Positions 47,810 through 59,723 of a stretch of 64,000 nucleotides of DNA are shown here, in pieces. Every line of letters starts with the position of its first letter. The stretch's first letter is position 1. The notes beneath the pieces are model-generated. The model was not told the DNA's origin, made no database searches, and saw nothing but the letters and a program-made list of their open reading frames with translations. The stretch comes from Stomorhina lunata (taxonomy: Eukaryota > Arthropoda > Insecta > Diptera > Rhiniidae). The stretch lies in NCBI GenBank assembly GCA_933228675.1, contig OW121741.1, positions 135,278,558 through 135,342,557 on the forward strand, in the 5' to 3' direction. The translations under genes and the position numbers were made by a program.

Positions 47810-48830
47810 CCGGCCAGACCGACTATAAACACTGATACTTTATACTCGTACATTACAAAATTTTAAAATCTCTCACACACTCTCACATAAATTCATACAT
47901 TTTCCGCCTTAGGCCCAGAAATGTTTCAACATCCAAAAACATATAAAATTAAATAAATATTTAATTAATAATAATTAAGCAGTAAAACAAGAACTTTATT
48001 AATAATTAAATGACATGAGTCCAGGTTTTTAAATCCACCGATTATATGAAAAAATTTGTAAAACAAAAAAGAATGATAGACGTTTTTAGTATAAAAAAAA
48101 AGTTGAAAAATAAAACTCTAAAATAAATTATTACAAATAAATAAAATAAATCTCAAAAATTTTTTAAAATTTTGCCTATAAATTACACTATGGGACAGTT
48201 TTTTGACCAAATGAATGTGACTCCCAATCTTCATATAAAATTGTTCGCTGAAGTTTGAAATTTGAGTTCAAAAGTAGAACAGTTTTCAAAATATTTAAAA
48301 AAAACTGTTATTTGTGTTTTTGATAAAGTTGACTTTAACTTAACTCAAAATATCTTATTGTTTCTTATTGGTATGATAAATTATTTTGAAAATCCCTAAG
48401 GTATGCTACACAATATTTGCTTAAAAGTCTGAGTTTTCTTTAAACTGGTAAATTTACAGAAGATTTAGTGAATTTTTATTCATTCCATCAAAACCACAAA
48501 TTAACTTATGACTTTACATTCGGCTTCAGCAAAAAAATTTTACTTAAAGATCAAGTGTCAGTTTAATTTGGCCACAATATTGTTGAAATTTTGTATATTA
48601 GAACGAATTAGAAAAAATATTAAATAAAAAAAACCTAAAATCGAAAATGTCTTCATGTAGAAGATTTGATATGAATTAAATACAATTGAATTTTTCTCAA
48701 TGTTTAAAATTAAATTTAATGCAAAAAAAGTACATAAATAAATAGTAGAAAAATATAACAATAAAGAAAATATTATTAATTATTTTGTGTTTAATTAAAA
48801 ATTAATGTTATATTTGTTATTTATGCAAAC
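47810..48830. other. Intergenic, no gene seen
   Basis: A+T-rich unique DNA. Only short unconvincing frames. Confidence 0.5.
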
Positions 48831-48834
48831 AGTG

Positions 48835-49385
48835 AACATGGAAAGACAGATCTGCTTTTCGCCGGTCTAATGTTTGTTGAGCTTACTTCTGTTATTCTTG
48901 ACTCCCGGTGGACCATAGGGCCTCAATAAAATAGATTAAAAAAATCCTTGTGCCAGCTGCCGTAGAAGGGGAATTGCTCTCATGATTACCCCCTGGAGTA
49001 TTCTGTGATGTTGTTTCTTTCTATGCTTAAAAGATCGTAAGTGCTAAATCAATGACCAAAGAGACTAGCCACGCTTGTTTTGCGAGCCGCTCGATCCGAG
49101 ACAGACGCCCACTTGCATCTGCAAGTAACATGTTGAACACACGCTGCATTATCGTACTTTACCTAGTACAATTATCATAGACTCTTAGACCAAATAAGTT
49201 GGAATGACTCTAAATAACTTCCTCTCATATTAGGTTTGACCTAGAATGCCACTCGGGTTGTTTACGACCTCTTCAACTAGATTGCTCAGTTTACCAGGAT
49301 GTACCATGAGTTGGAATTGGATACAGTTCGTACCTGGAGACACCAGGCAACAGATGATCCCATTTAAGTGAAACCCGTTTTATGT
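48835..49385. other. Locally GC-richer fragment, possible degenerate retroelement
   Basis: Base composition rises to near 45% GC, unlike its surroundings (for example GTTTTGCGAGCCGCTCGATC near 49077). No frame is open for long. The composition fits a decayed transposon, but I cannot assign a family. Confidence 0.3.
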
Positions 49386-49389
49386 TGAG

Positions 49390-50760
49390 AAATTTCCAAA
49401 GTCGAATATTTTTCGCCGATCGAAAAAAGTGAATTTTTTTTCTCAAAAAGATGTTATCAATTTTTTACTTTTTAAGAAGTTTTTTTTATTGAAAGTTAAT
49501 GTTTTATTATATATTCGTAGAGAATGGGTCTCTAGGGTTCTTTTTTAAACCAAATTTCATAACTTAATAATTTTGAAGGTTGTTCCATGAAGTAATAACA
49601 AGGAAGTTTCATTCTCTCTCTTCAAAATTATTTTGAAGTATATTGGGTTTTTGAAGTTTGCTATTTGAAAACAAATTCAAGAAAAACGTTGCCACACTAA
49701 GAAAAGGGGTACGTAATACATTGGGATTAATTATCAAAAATGTGTAAATTTGAAGTAAATCATATAAGGAAGACATTCAATATTAAAGAAATATAGTTAA
49801 AACAAATTGTATGATTATTTATCAAACTTTTAAGCAAATATTCATAAGTTTTTTATGCATCAAGACATATATGCTTACATAAATTTTGTCATCATACCAT
49901 TTCAGAAAAGTGGGATTGTCGACAAAAATATGGTAGCACAAACTTTCACTATCCTAACAAACGTCTGAAAGTTATCATGGCGACAAAAAGAGAGAATGGA
50001 ACAACCTTCAGTTTTATTAAATCATGGGTTGTTCCATTCTCTCTTTTTGTCGCCATGATAACTTTCTGACGTTTGTTAGGATAGTAAAAGTTTGTGCTAC
50101 CATATTTTTGCCGACAATCCCACTTTTCTAATATTTTATGATGACAAAATTTATGTAAATTTATGCATAAAAAACTTACGAATATTTACGAAAAAGCTTC
50201 AATAAATAATCATACAATTTGTTCTAACTATATTTTCTTAATATTGAATGTCTTCATTATATGCTTAACTTCAAAATTACACATTTTTGATAACTAATCC
50301 CAATGTATTACGTACCCATTTTCTTAATGTGGCAACATTTTTATTTCAATTGTTTTCAAATATCAAACTTCAAAAACCCAATATACTTCAAAATAATTTT
50401 GAAGAGAGAGAATGAAACTTCCTTGTTATTATTATTTCATGCCAAATTTTAAGTCAGTACAACATTCACTCTACATACAGCATTGACCCAAATTTTTCTA
50501 ATTTTAATGAAAAATTTTGTGTTTTCGAACATGTAACGAAAAAAATCAAGCCGATTTTAAAACCTTCTGAAATGCACTTATAAAGCCCCATATATTCCCT
50601 TTAGATTTCAAAATTAAAAAGTAGTGCGAATTCATAAACGAATCGAGAAAATAGGATTTTATAAAAAATAACAAATTTCTATACGCGATAATTTCAAATA
50701 CAAAAAAGGTCAATTTGGTTTCAGTTTTTTAAATTGTTTTACATAAATAATGAAACACAC
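49390..50760 (-). mobile_element. Interspersed repeat, copy B, split by a hairpin insertion
   Basis: Inverted homologue of 30875-31370. Homology is interrupted at 49558 and resumes at 50442, exactly at the boundaries of the hairpin element. Confidence 0.75.
49558..50441. mobile_element. 884 bp hairpin (foldback) element with 8 bp target duplication
   Basis: Arms at about 49586-50006 and 50027-50441 are roughly 420 bp inverted repeats with a 20 bp loop (50007-50026). CCAAATTT flanks the insert on both sides (49550-49557 and 50442-50449). The corresponding place in copy A (about 31181-31205) is uninterrupted. No protein is encoded. An 8 bp duplication is typical of hAT-type integration. Confidence 0.88.
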
Positions 50761-50836
50761 TTTATTACTGAAAAAATCAGAAATTTTCAGAAATTTAAAG
50801 TTCTGCCAGAAATGGGCTTCATCGGTGAATAACATT

Positions 50837-52428
50837 TTAGTACCTGGTTGACCGAGCCTTGCTCGGAGCTTTATGATAAGCATGTTGAGGCAAATTTTAA
50901 ATTTTTTATATATTTTATTTTATAAAGTACTAAAATAAATTTAGAGGAAAGACATTGTACAAATATTCAGTTAATTTTGAATTATTTTATTTATTTTGTC
51001 CGATCAACACATAGTTTACAGTTTAACTATTTTGAAAAATTTTGAAAATTGGTCATACCAACAGAAACCTCCATCGACTCATGCGCAACAACTTTGCTGA
51101 AGATTATAGCCAGATCAAATGCACAGTTTACGATTTAGTTCATTTTGAGTAGTTTTAAGTGGAGCCACCTGAAGTTGTTTATACCAACTATGAAACCTTC
51201 GTCTGCTAATGCGTAACAACTTTGCTTATAATTATAACATGACCAAATGCACAGTTTACGATTTAATTCGCTTTGAGTAATTTTCTGTGGCGCCACTTGT
51301 CGGACTTTGCTCATTCCAATTCATAAACCTTCGTCGGCTTATCCGCAACAACTTTGCTGAAGATTATAGCATGACTAAATGTACAGCTTACGATTAAATT
51401 GACTTAGTAAATTTCAGTGGCGCCACCTGTCAAAATTTCTTCATACCAACTAAGAAACCTTCGTCGGCTCATGTGCAACAACTTTGCATGATTAAATGTA
51501 CAGCTTACGATTAAATTGACTTTGAGTAAGTTTTAGTATGGCCACCTGTCGGGAATTATTCATACCAAATAAAAAGCCTTCGCCGGCTCATGCGCTACAA
51601 CTTTTCTAAAGATCATAGCATGATCAATGTACAGTTTACGAGTTAATTAATTTTTAGTAATTTTCATTGGCGCCATCTGTCGGAAATTAGTCTTAACAAC
51701 TTAAAAACCATCGCCGGCTTATCCGCAACATCTTTGCTAAAGAGCATAACATGATCAAATTTACAGTTTACTATACTATAAAAACATACATACAGACAAA
51801 TATTCATTTGTTTAAAAGGTATAACATTACTAATTTTTTCCCCCTTTTTATCCCCTAATATCAAAAAGTTCCATATGCATATTTGGTACCTCTTTGGTAC
51901 CAGTTGAATTCGGTACATTTTATTAAAACGCAGTTAACATAATGTTCCTATTCATATTACTTTTTGATATATTAAGTTATCATTTTATCCCTTTTTTCCC
52001 CATTTTGGCCCCAGAATCAAAAAAGTACCAAATACGTGTTTAATGTTTCTTTCACATCTATTGATTGCAGTACAAAGTTTATTTCTATATTATTTAGTTT
52101 AAAATATAAGAGTGGGTTAAAAAGGTACCAAAAAAACTATTTTCACCCTTTTTTACCCCCTATCAGACATAGTTTCAAAAAAGTACCAAACACCTGTCCG
52201 CTTATTTTCATAGCTGTTTAAAACTTTATTTAAATTTTATTTCTATGCCTATTACTTTAGGAGATATAGCGTTTTCGATTTTTTCCCTTTTTACCCGTTT
52301 TTACCCTCTTAGAGGCAAAGGTTCCAAAAGTCCTTTCTTCTGTCCAAATTTCATCAAAATCGTTATAGCCGTTTTCGAGATATGTATATGTATATACATA
52401 CAATTATTGCTCGTTTAAGAATATAAGA
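50837..52428 (-). mobile_element. Helitron-like non-autonomous element, copy 2
   Basis: Shares both ends with 9375-10722, namely the CCGAGC-CTT-GCTCGG hairpin near the left edge and TTTAAGAATATAAGA at the right. It has five or more tandem 115-120 bp units with GTGGCGCCAC and TTCGTCGGCT. Sequence flanking the shared block differs between the two copies, supporting these boundaries. Confidence 0.55.
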
Positions 52429-52439
52429 TAAGATATGTA

Positions 52440-54265
52440 AATTCAAAATCAATATCATTTGGGCTTAATATCAAAGGCTAAATTCTTTCTGCTGTCAGTC
52501 GATTCACAAAGTATCTATCAGGTGGAAAATTGGTGGCCATATAAAGAAGCGATGTTAACTCAAACTTGTGATTCTCTAAAAAAAAACACCCGATATATAT
52601 ACATAATATATATTGCAAATATATATTACAAGTTAGAAATTTTCTCAAGGGTACATTAAAACCTACAAATAAACGAATAAAAATCAAAAAAGCTGAGGTC
52701 GATATCTTTAACAGTTGAGTTACACGTATTTCGCGAAAATTTAAATTTAATTTTTTTAAGTATGTATTAAATATGTAGTTCATAACTTGAGGAAATGATT
52801 TTGAAATGGTTTTTGTGTTTTCTTTTTCGGGGTCGAAGGTCAAAAAATGGGTTTTTTTAATAATAATACAAAATTTCGAACTGTTATGAATTTACCTGCG
52901 AATTTGAATTAAGCCCCATTAAAGTAAATCTTCTCTTCTAAAATTAGGTTTGTTTAATTAAAAATTATAATTTTAGCCCTCAGAGACATGGGTTCTACAT
53001 TTTGATAAAAAAAAAATTGTTTCATTTCAGTCCTCATCTCTGATTAGGGTATAAAATTCATAAAGTTTCGTGATTTGGCTATGAAATATGAAAAATCCAA
53101 ATTTTGATCTGAAAATGAAAGGGTTAAGGTTATGCAATTAAAAGACGGATTAAAATTATCTACTTATTTTATTGCTGATCTTCAATATTGATGCCATGGC
53201 GCCACGGATAAACGTTATCCGATTACAATAATATTTTATATTTGAATTAAATTCTTTGGATCCAAAGAAAAAATCAGGGCATGTATATTTGATTTCAACA
53301 AAAATTTTCCATATAATCGCGGGATAGTCTAATATATGTTTATAGAAAAATATATATGTAAAATTAGAAAAAAAAACATTTTAAATTTTTCATAAAAAAT
53401 ATTGATTAAGTTTTTCTTTTTCTCTCATAGAAAATTTTTGATGAAATTTTTAGATCGGAAAATTTGGATGAAATATCAATATTTCCTTTAAAATTTTATT
53501 TGTAGAAAAATAAAAAATATAACATTCATTTGAAAAAAAAATGAAAAAAAACCTTTCAAAGCAATTGTATTAAATTTGAGCTTTAAAACCAAATTAAAAA
53601 ACAAATATTAAATAAAATTATTAAAGATAAAAAAACGTCATTATTACTTGCTCAAATTTCACGTATAAAAAATCGCTTAAACAAGCCCAAACTAAGTCCC
53701 AAAATATTTATGTGTTCAAAATTATAAAAAAATAAGAAATAAAATTAAATAAAAATCTTCAACAAGAAACCAATTTATTAGCCATATCACCTAAAAAGCC
53801 TCACCTGCCCCTCCTCCGTTTTTTCCCACAAACCAAAAACCACTGAAAAATAAGAAAAATAAGAATTATCACCAAAACTCTTTTGATAAAAAATGTTCAT
53901 GTAAAAATCTACAATTTATATAGAAAATTTTTCATAAGAAAATTTATAATAAATTTAAAAAAATTTTAACAAGAAAAATTTATAAAATTCCTAAAGTAGT
54001 TAATTGAATTGATAAAACTAAAAAAAAAATAAATATGAAGTAAAAATCGAGATAAAAATAATATAATTAAAGAAAATAAAATTAATTTAAAAATAAAAAT
54101 TAAAAAACGCTTTAAACTTTTACAGTAATTATTAGATTTTAATGTTAAAAAACTTTAATAAAAACAAATTTAAACATTTCACAAATAAATTAAAGTTTTT
54201 TATTTAATAGATGAAGTGATGGGGCCATTTCTATAAGTTGGAATGTATGACCGAGTTATGGGGCA
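52440..54265. other. Intergenic, no gene seen
   Basis: Very A+T-rich. Short frames at 52459-52659 (plus) and 52478-52843 (minus) have no recognisable domain. Confidence 0.5.
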
Positions 54266-54267
54266 GT

Positions 54268-55880
54268 AGTTTCATTTCTATAGAAAAGTTGACAATAAGA
54301 AGACATTTCTATAGAAAAGTTGACAATAAGAAGACATTTCTATAGAAAAGTTGACGATAGTAACCCATTTCTACAGAAAAGTTAACGATAGGAACCCATT
54401 TCTATAGAAAAGTTGACGATAGAAGGACATTTATAAAGAAAGAAAGTTGACAATAGGAAGACATTTCCATAGAAAAGTTGACGTTAGGAAGACTTTTCTA
54501 TAGAAAAGTTGACGTTAGGAAGACTTTTCTATAGAAAAGTTGACGTAAGGAAGACATTTTCTATAGAAAAGTTGACCTTAGAAATACTTTTTTTATAGAA
54601 AAGTTGACGTTAGGAAGACTTTTCTATAGAAAAGTTGACGTTAGGAAGACTTTTCTATAGAAAAGTTGACGTTAGGAAGACTTTTCTATAGAAAAGTTGA
54701 CGTTAGGAAGACTTTTCTATAAAAAAGTTGACGTAAGGAAGACTTTTCTATAAAAAAGTTGACGTTAGGAAGACTTTTCTATAGAAAAGTTGACGTTAGG
54801 AAGACTTTTCTATAAAAAAGTTGACGTTAGGAAGACTTTTCTATAGAAAAGTTGACGTTAGGAAGACTTTTCTATAGAAAAGTTGACGTTAGGAAGACTT
54901 TTCTATAGAAAAGTTGACGTTAGGAAGACTTTTCTATAGAAAAGTTGACGTTAGGAAGACTTTTCTATAGAAAAGTTGACGTTAGGAAGACTTTTCTATA
55001 GAAAAGTTGACGTTAGGAAGACTTTTCTATAGAAAAGTTGACGTTAGGAAGACTTTTCTATAGAAAAGTTGACGTTAGAAAGACTTTTCTGTAGAAAAGT
55101 TGATGTTAGGATGACTTTGACGTTGGGATGACTTTTCTATAGAAAAGTTGACGTTAGGAAGACTTTTCTATAGAAAAGTTGACGTTAGGAAGACTTTTCT
55201 ATAGAAAAGTTGACGTTAGGAAGACTTTTCTATAGAAAAGTTGACGTTAGGAAGACTTTTCTATAGAAAAGTTGACGTTAGGAAGACTTTTCTATAGAAA
55301 AGTTGACGTTAGGAAGACTTTTCTACAGAAAAGTTAGGAAGACTTTTCTATAGAAAAGTTGACATTAGGAAAACTTTTCTATAGAAAAGTTGACGTTAGG
55401 AAGACTTTTCTATGGAAAAGTTGACGTTAGAAAGACTTTTCTATAGAAAAGTTGACGTTAGGAAGACTTTTCTATAGAAAAGTTGAAGTTAGGATGACTT
55501 TTCTATAGAAAAGTTGACGTTAGGATGACTTTTCTATAGAAAAGTTGACGTTAGGATGACTTTTCTATAGAAAAGTTGCCGTTAGGATGACTTTCTAGAG
55601 AAAAGTTGACGTTAGAAAGACTTTTCTATAGAAAAGTTGATGCTAGGAAGACTTTTCTATAGAAAAGTTGACGTAAGGATGACTTTTCTATAGAAAAGTT
55701 GACGTTAGGATGACTTTTCTATAGAAAAGTTGACGTTAGGATGACTTTTCTATAGAAAAGTTGACGTTAGGATGACTATTCTATAGAAAAGTTGACGTTA
55801 GGAAGACTTTCTAGAGAAAAGTTGACGTTAGGAAGACTTTCTAGAGAAAAGTTGACGTTAGGAACACTTTTCTATAAAAC
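54268..55880 (+). repeat. 31 bp tandem array, GTTGACGTTAGGAAGACTTT units
   Basis: About 52 units joining TTTTCTATAGAAAA to GTTGACGTTAGGAAGAC. Homogeneous between 54640 and 55330, with an older GACAATAAGAAGACATT variant at the left edge and GGATGAC variants at the right. It is the inverted counterpart of the units at the left end of the 57.8 kb array. Confidence 0.96.
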
Positions 55881-55889
55881 ACAAAATAA

Positions 55890-57770
55890 TTTCTTTCTAT
55901 GCACAATTTGACAGTTGTTACAAATGATAAACAAATCTAGCTTGTTCTTCTTCCAAAGAGATTAAAATTCAAAGGAATGTTTAAAATAGAAGAGAAGACT
56001 TGAATGTATAAACATGAATGACAACGGCCTAAACTGAATATAAATTTACAGCATCTCTGGGTCATGCGCATGATGAAGCAGATCCAACAAAACATTTGGC
56101 AAAAAGATAACAAGCCAAAATTACTACCAGTTAATGGTGCTCTCTTCAAATAGGAAATAACGTTCAGATAAAATTTACGCGTAAATAATTGCTGGAAATT
56201 TTTGAAAATTTATTAATAAGAAAGCATATGTTTTGAAAAAAACGGAGTTTAATTAAATTTTTTTCAAGAATTTTATGAAGATATAGTTTTAAAATTTTTT
56301 TAAGGACTTAAGGAAATCGGAAAATTTTGGTCTGATATAAAATTAAAGTTTTGACCCAAAAAAGAATTTTATTTACGTCACTGGCGTTACAAAAGTTTTT
56401 TTGTTTACAATTTTTTTTGTTTATGATTTTATTTTGCTGTGATTTGATTTGGTTACTCTTTTTGTTTTTCCATAAAGAAGCTGTCGGTCCACAGAATATA
56501 AAAAAGAATGGCAAAATTTAAGAGTGTGTGAGTTATGAGTACAAAGGCAAGTGAGTAAATTTTTCTTTTATTGTTTCGATGGTCTTTTTTCCACAGTTTT
56601 GTCTGACTTTGAAGTTTTCTGTGAATGTGTTTGAATTTCAGGATATGTAGAGAATTTAGAAAGGATTCTTCTATCCTCAAAGTGTGTTGATTGTGTTTGA
56701 TAGCGGTTTCAGCTTAACCATTATCTAGTTTTCATTTCACAAAAATGTTTGTGTTTCATTTCCTCCATACACTACCACTTTTTTTAGGATACATTTACTC
56801 ATTTCCACACACAGACTCTCAGCCAAACACTCATACAAGCAAAAGATGCGAAAAGTTTTACGGTCTAAAGAAACGAATTGACACGCTCTCCTGGCAAACA
56901 CTTACACTCACTCACTCGCATCTAAAGTGTATATTGATTTGATAAAGAAAAATGAAGACAAATTTTCACAAAAAATTTTCATCTTTCTTTGAGAAATAAC
57001 GAACCAGCATAAAAATGAAAAACTTAACGAAAAATAATTTACTTTATTTAAAAAATAATTAATTAAATTTAAATATTATAATAAATTAAAGAAAAAAATT
57101 GTATAACAACAAATTTAAGTAGAAATATAAAATCTAAGAAAAAGTGTTATAGAAAAAAATTTACATAAAATTGAAAGAAAAAGTAATAAAATGAAAAGAA
57201 AATTTTCCTCCCAAAAAAAAATCTTGCATAATTCTGGGAAGTTTTACAAAAATAATAATAATATAATAAAATATATCTAATGTTAATTTCAATTCCAAAG
57301 GAATGTGTTATAAAATTTCTTTTGTACCTAGAAAATAATAAAAATCTCAAACGCATACACACCAAAAAATCATAAAACCAAATAAACGAAATAAGATAAA
57401 AAAATACCAAAATAACTAAAAACGGATCCTTAAAATACGGGTATTTTAAAAGAATTATAAAAAAATAAAAAGTTAAATAAATAATTAAAAAAATCAAACC
57501 CACAAGTATAAAAAAGCTTTAACTAATAATTAAAATAATAAAATTTAACGACATTTAATCAACTTTTTTTTTAAAGTGTAGAAGATGCTTTAAAAATAAA
57601 CTTAAAAAAATGACAAATGAAAAAGAACAAAGATATAAAAAAGGCTGCTCTTAGACTTTATAACGTTAAGGATAATAACAAGGATTTATATATGTATGTA
57701 CATGTAGCACTAGTAGGTAACAACTACAAGAGAAAGCAATTTAAAAACTGATGGTCGTTTAAGTACGACT
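55890..57770. other. Spacer between inverted arrays, no gene seen
   Basis: A+T-rich, with short frames at 55937-56149, 56308-56680, 56745-56942 and 57147-57503. None has domains, and the last is hydrophobic only because of composition. Confidence 0.5.
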
Positions 57771-57778
57771 ATACGATA

Positions 57779-59012
57779 TCCTACACCACTAAAAGGCATA
57801 AAACCTCTGTGAAGGAAACAATTTTTTTGTTATTTTTCATTTTTATAGTAAAGTCTTCCTAACGTCAACTTTTATATACAAAATTCTTCATAATATCAAC
57901 TTTTCTATAGTCAAGTCTTACTAACGTTAACTTTTCTATAGTAAAGTCTTACTAACGTCAACTTTTCTATAGTAAAGTCCTCCTAACGTCAACTTTTCTA
58001 TAGCAAAGTCTTCCTAACGTCAACTTTTCTATAGTAAAGTCTTCCTAACGTCAACTTTTCTATAGTTAAGTCTTCCTAACGTCAACTTTTCTATAGAAAA
58101 ATCTTTCCATCGTCATCTTTTCAATAGAAAAGTCTTCCCATCGTCATCTTTTCTATAGAAAAGTCTTCCTATCGTCATCTTTTCTATAAAAAAGTCTTCC
58201 TATCGTCATCTTTTCTATAGAAAAGTCTTCCTATCGTCATCTTTTCTATAGAAAAGTCTTCCTATCATCATCTTTTCTATAGAAAAGTCTTCCCATCGTC
58301 ATCTTTTCTATAGAAAAGTCTTCCTATCGTCATCTTTTCTATAGAAAAGTCTTCCTATCGTCATCTTTTCTATAGAAAAGTCTTCCTATCGTCATCTTTT
58401 CTATAGAAAAGTCTTCCTATCGTCATCTTTTCTATAGAAAAGTCTTCCTATCGTCATCTTTTCTATAGAAAAGTCTTCCTATCGTCATCTTTTCTATAGA
58501 AAAGTCTTCCTATCGTCATCTTTTCTATAGAAAAGTCTTCCTATCGTCATCTTTTCTATAGAAAAGTCTTCCTATCGTCATCTTTTCTATAGAAAAGTCT
58601 TCCTATCGTCATCTTTTCTATAGAAAAGTCTTCCTATCGTCATCTTTTCTATAGAAAAGTCTTCCTATGGTCATCTTTTCTATAGAAAAGTCTTCCTATC
58701 GTCATCTTTTCTATAGAAAAGTCTTCCTATCGTCATCTTTTCAATAGAAAAGTCTTCCTATCGTCATCTTTTCTATAGAAAAGTCTTCCTATCGTCATCT
58801 TTTCTATAGAAAAGTCTTCCTATCGTCATCTTTTCTATAGAAAAGTCTTCCTATCGTCATCTTTTCTATAGAAAAGTCTTTCTATCGTCATCTTTTCTAT
58901 AGAAAAGTCTTTCTATCGGCATCTTTTCTGTAAAAAAAAGTCTTCCTAACGTCAACTTTTGTATAGAATTAGCGTCAATATAAATCTTTGTGCCTCTATG
59001 GTGGTGTAGGGT
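57779..59012. mobile_element. Candidate TIR element carrying a 31 bp array
   Basis: TCCTACACCACTAAAAGGCA (from 57779) on the left and TGCCTCTATGGTGGTGTAGG (to 59010) on the right are inverted with few mismatches. Between them lies a 1.1 kb array. The terminus resembles that at 45183/47801. Confidence 0.55.
57848..58960 (-). repeat. 31 bp tandem array, TCTTCCTATCGTCATC units
   Basis: About 36 units of TTTTCTATAGAAAA + GTCTTCCTATCGTCATC. The first seven or so units instead read CTTCCTAACGTCAAC with ATAGTAAAG, matching the inverted 54.3 kb family, and the final unit reverts to AACGTCAAC. Confidence 0.96.
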
Positions 59013-59014
59013 AG

Positions 59015-59720
59015 AGCAAAAAAAAACAACAAGCGTGATTCTAAATCCCAGCTAAAAGACAAATACATCCAACATTTAATTTATCTGTTTTTCTCTCGCA
59101 AACTAAAAATGAAAACTTTTAAAAGCACACACATGAACATACGAGTACATACAAATAAACTTTAGTAGAAAATAAAAAAATTGTAGAAAACAAAGCAACA
59201 ACATTTACAACGACAAGGATAACAAAAGAATGAATGTGTGTGTGTAACCTTCTGAATAATGGACAAATGTAATTTCCACACATCCTGTTTTTAGCTGAAC
59301 GCAATACAAAAACAAGCAACAACCATTAACCAATAACAACAATAGAAACAACAGCAACAACATCTCTAATCTATTTCTGACAAACGCTAATAATGAAAAA
59401 AATATAATAAAAATGAAATGAGAAAAGAAAGGAAATTCTTAACGAATTTATGACATTTAGTGTTACAAAACAACAAAAACGGAAAATACTTAAATGAAAT
59501 AAAATTAAATTAAATCTTTTATTTTACACTTTTTCATCTTAAACTTGATCTTCTTCTGAATGTTAGCAGATACGAATATTCATCATTATTCAGCTGATTC
59601 TTTAAAAAAACAGAAATCCATTAACAAAACGAAGGACTTCAGCAGAAAGCAAAAAGTCTTTGAAAAGCTGCTGACCCTACGATGAGTGTGGCGATGCGTA
59701 TGAATAATGGTAAGTGTGAA
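59015..59720. other. Intergenic, no gene seen
   Basis: Contains CAACAA-rich and AC-rich patches. No gene is supported. Confidence 0.5.
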
Positions 59721-59723
59721 AGT

